From Virgibacillus halodenitrificans JCM 12304 (lineage in GTDB: Bacteria; Bacillota; Bacilli; Bacillales; Amphibacillaceae), in the NCBI RefSeq assembly GCF_001310895.1, contig NZ_BAZS01000010.1, positions 32,822 through 96,821 on the forward strand: a stretch of 64,000 nt of DNA, given 5' to 3'. A program made the position numbers and the translations under genes. Of this stretch, positions 63,838 through 64,000 are shown one piece after another (within the stretch, counting starts at the first letter, position 1; each line of letters begins with the position of its first letter). The notes under the pieces were generated by a model, which did not search any database, had not been told where the DNA came from, and saw only the letters and a program-made list of their open reading frames with translations.

Positions 63838-64000
63838 GAGAAAACCCCCACTTCAAGGAATGTGAAGGGCAAATCCCAGTGAGTAAGTGGTGGATGAATC
63901 GCCTTCAGACAAGGGATAGCTTCAGCTATCTCGATTGTCCGACTGTTCGAGCGCGTATTGAATGAGGTAGATAATTGTTTGGGTACGAGTCGTAAAACCC
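63838..64000 (-). ncRNA. Structured end resembling IS200/IS605 right end or TnpB omega-RNA, partial
   Basis: On the minus strand the block GGCGATTCATCCACCACTT...GAAGTGGGGGTTTTCTCGCC resembles the terminal hairpin region of IS200/IS605-type elements. CCCCCACTT pairs with AAGTGGTGG (63845-63853, 63885-63893), with a competing CTTCA/TGAAG stem. Further right a strong stem (GATAGCT/AGCTATC inside ACAA/TTGT) adds structure. If correct, tnpB lies beyond base 64000 on the minus strand. No transposase codons are visible here, so this is tentative. Confidence 0.4.

Overview
The window looks like a chromosomal segment of a low-GC, spore-forming Firmicute of the Bacillaceae, resembling the Oceanobacillus/Virgibacillus group. 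This rests on the AT-rich codon use, AAGGAGG-type ribosome binding sites, a SAM (S-box) riboswitch, a cre site, an FNR-type box, a Spo0E-like protein, FosB, and an operon matching Bacillus subtilis yoaS-yozG-yoaT. The genus is an inference.

Layout. 0-4.2 kb: 3' part of a hydantoinase/oxoprolinase gene and a frameshifted GH63 lipoprotein glucosidase. 4.3-7.3 kb: a hemerythrin/PAS sensor gene with an FNR-like promoter, embedded in a cluster of type I toxin-antitoxin modules. Three lie in tandem with a period of about 465 bp, an orphan antisense RNA gene lies at 4.3 kb and a relic at 11.8 kb. 7.4-11.7 kb: a broken small membrane gene, a short-chain fatty acid transporter under a cre site, and a TetR regulator divergent from an ABC exporter. 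11.9-30.2 kb: a dense defence island with a McrBC-like pair, a HEPN protein, a kinase / barrel-like protein / PD-(D/E)XK trio, a second McrBC-like pair with a frameshifted DNA methyltransferase, and a type II restriction-modification locus (two m5C methyltransferases, a split HNH endonuclease, a DUF1413 protein, Vsr). Direct-repeat segments at about 17.3 and 25.1 kb look like attachment sites bounding the middle part.

30.4-38.9 kb: a small regulator, a sigma-70-family factor with a partner protein, glycerol dehydrogenase, small DUF proteins, an MFS transporter, a frameshifted FG-GAP/VCBS-type protein and a cardiolipin synthase-like protein. 39.1-50.2 kb: a mostly same-strand run of about 25 small genes (membrane proteins, lipoproteins, two GNATs, Uma2, a PD-(D/E)XK-like protein, a deoxyribosyltransferase-like protein, a hexameric tyrosine-coordinated heme protein). 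50.3-64 kb: a SAM-riboswitch-controlled sodium:solute symporter, the yoaS-yozG-yoaT-like operon, a Spo0E-like gene, a frameshifted dihydroorotate dehydrogenase-like membrane fusion, an ABC exporter with a frameshifted ATPase, an S66 peptidase-FosB-nucleotidyltransferase operon, a Nudix protein, and at the right edge a structured end resembling an IS200/IS605 terminus or TnpB omega-RNA.

Caution. At least seven genes would be intact if a single base were added at one or two short homopolymer positions, and another is split at a run of nine T. This may be real gene decay or residual deletion errors in the assembly. All frameshift and pseudogene calls should be read with that in mind.
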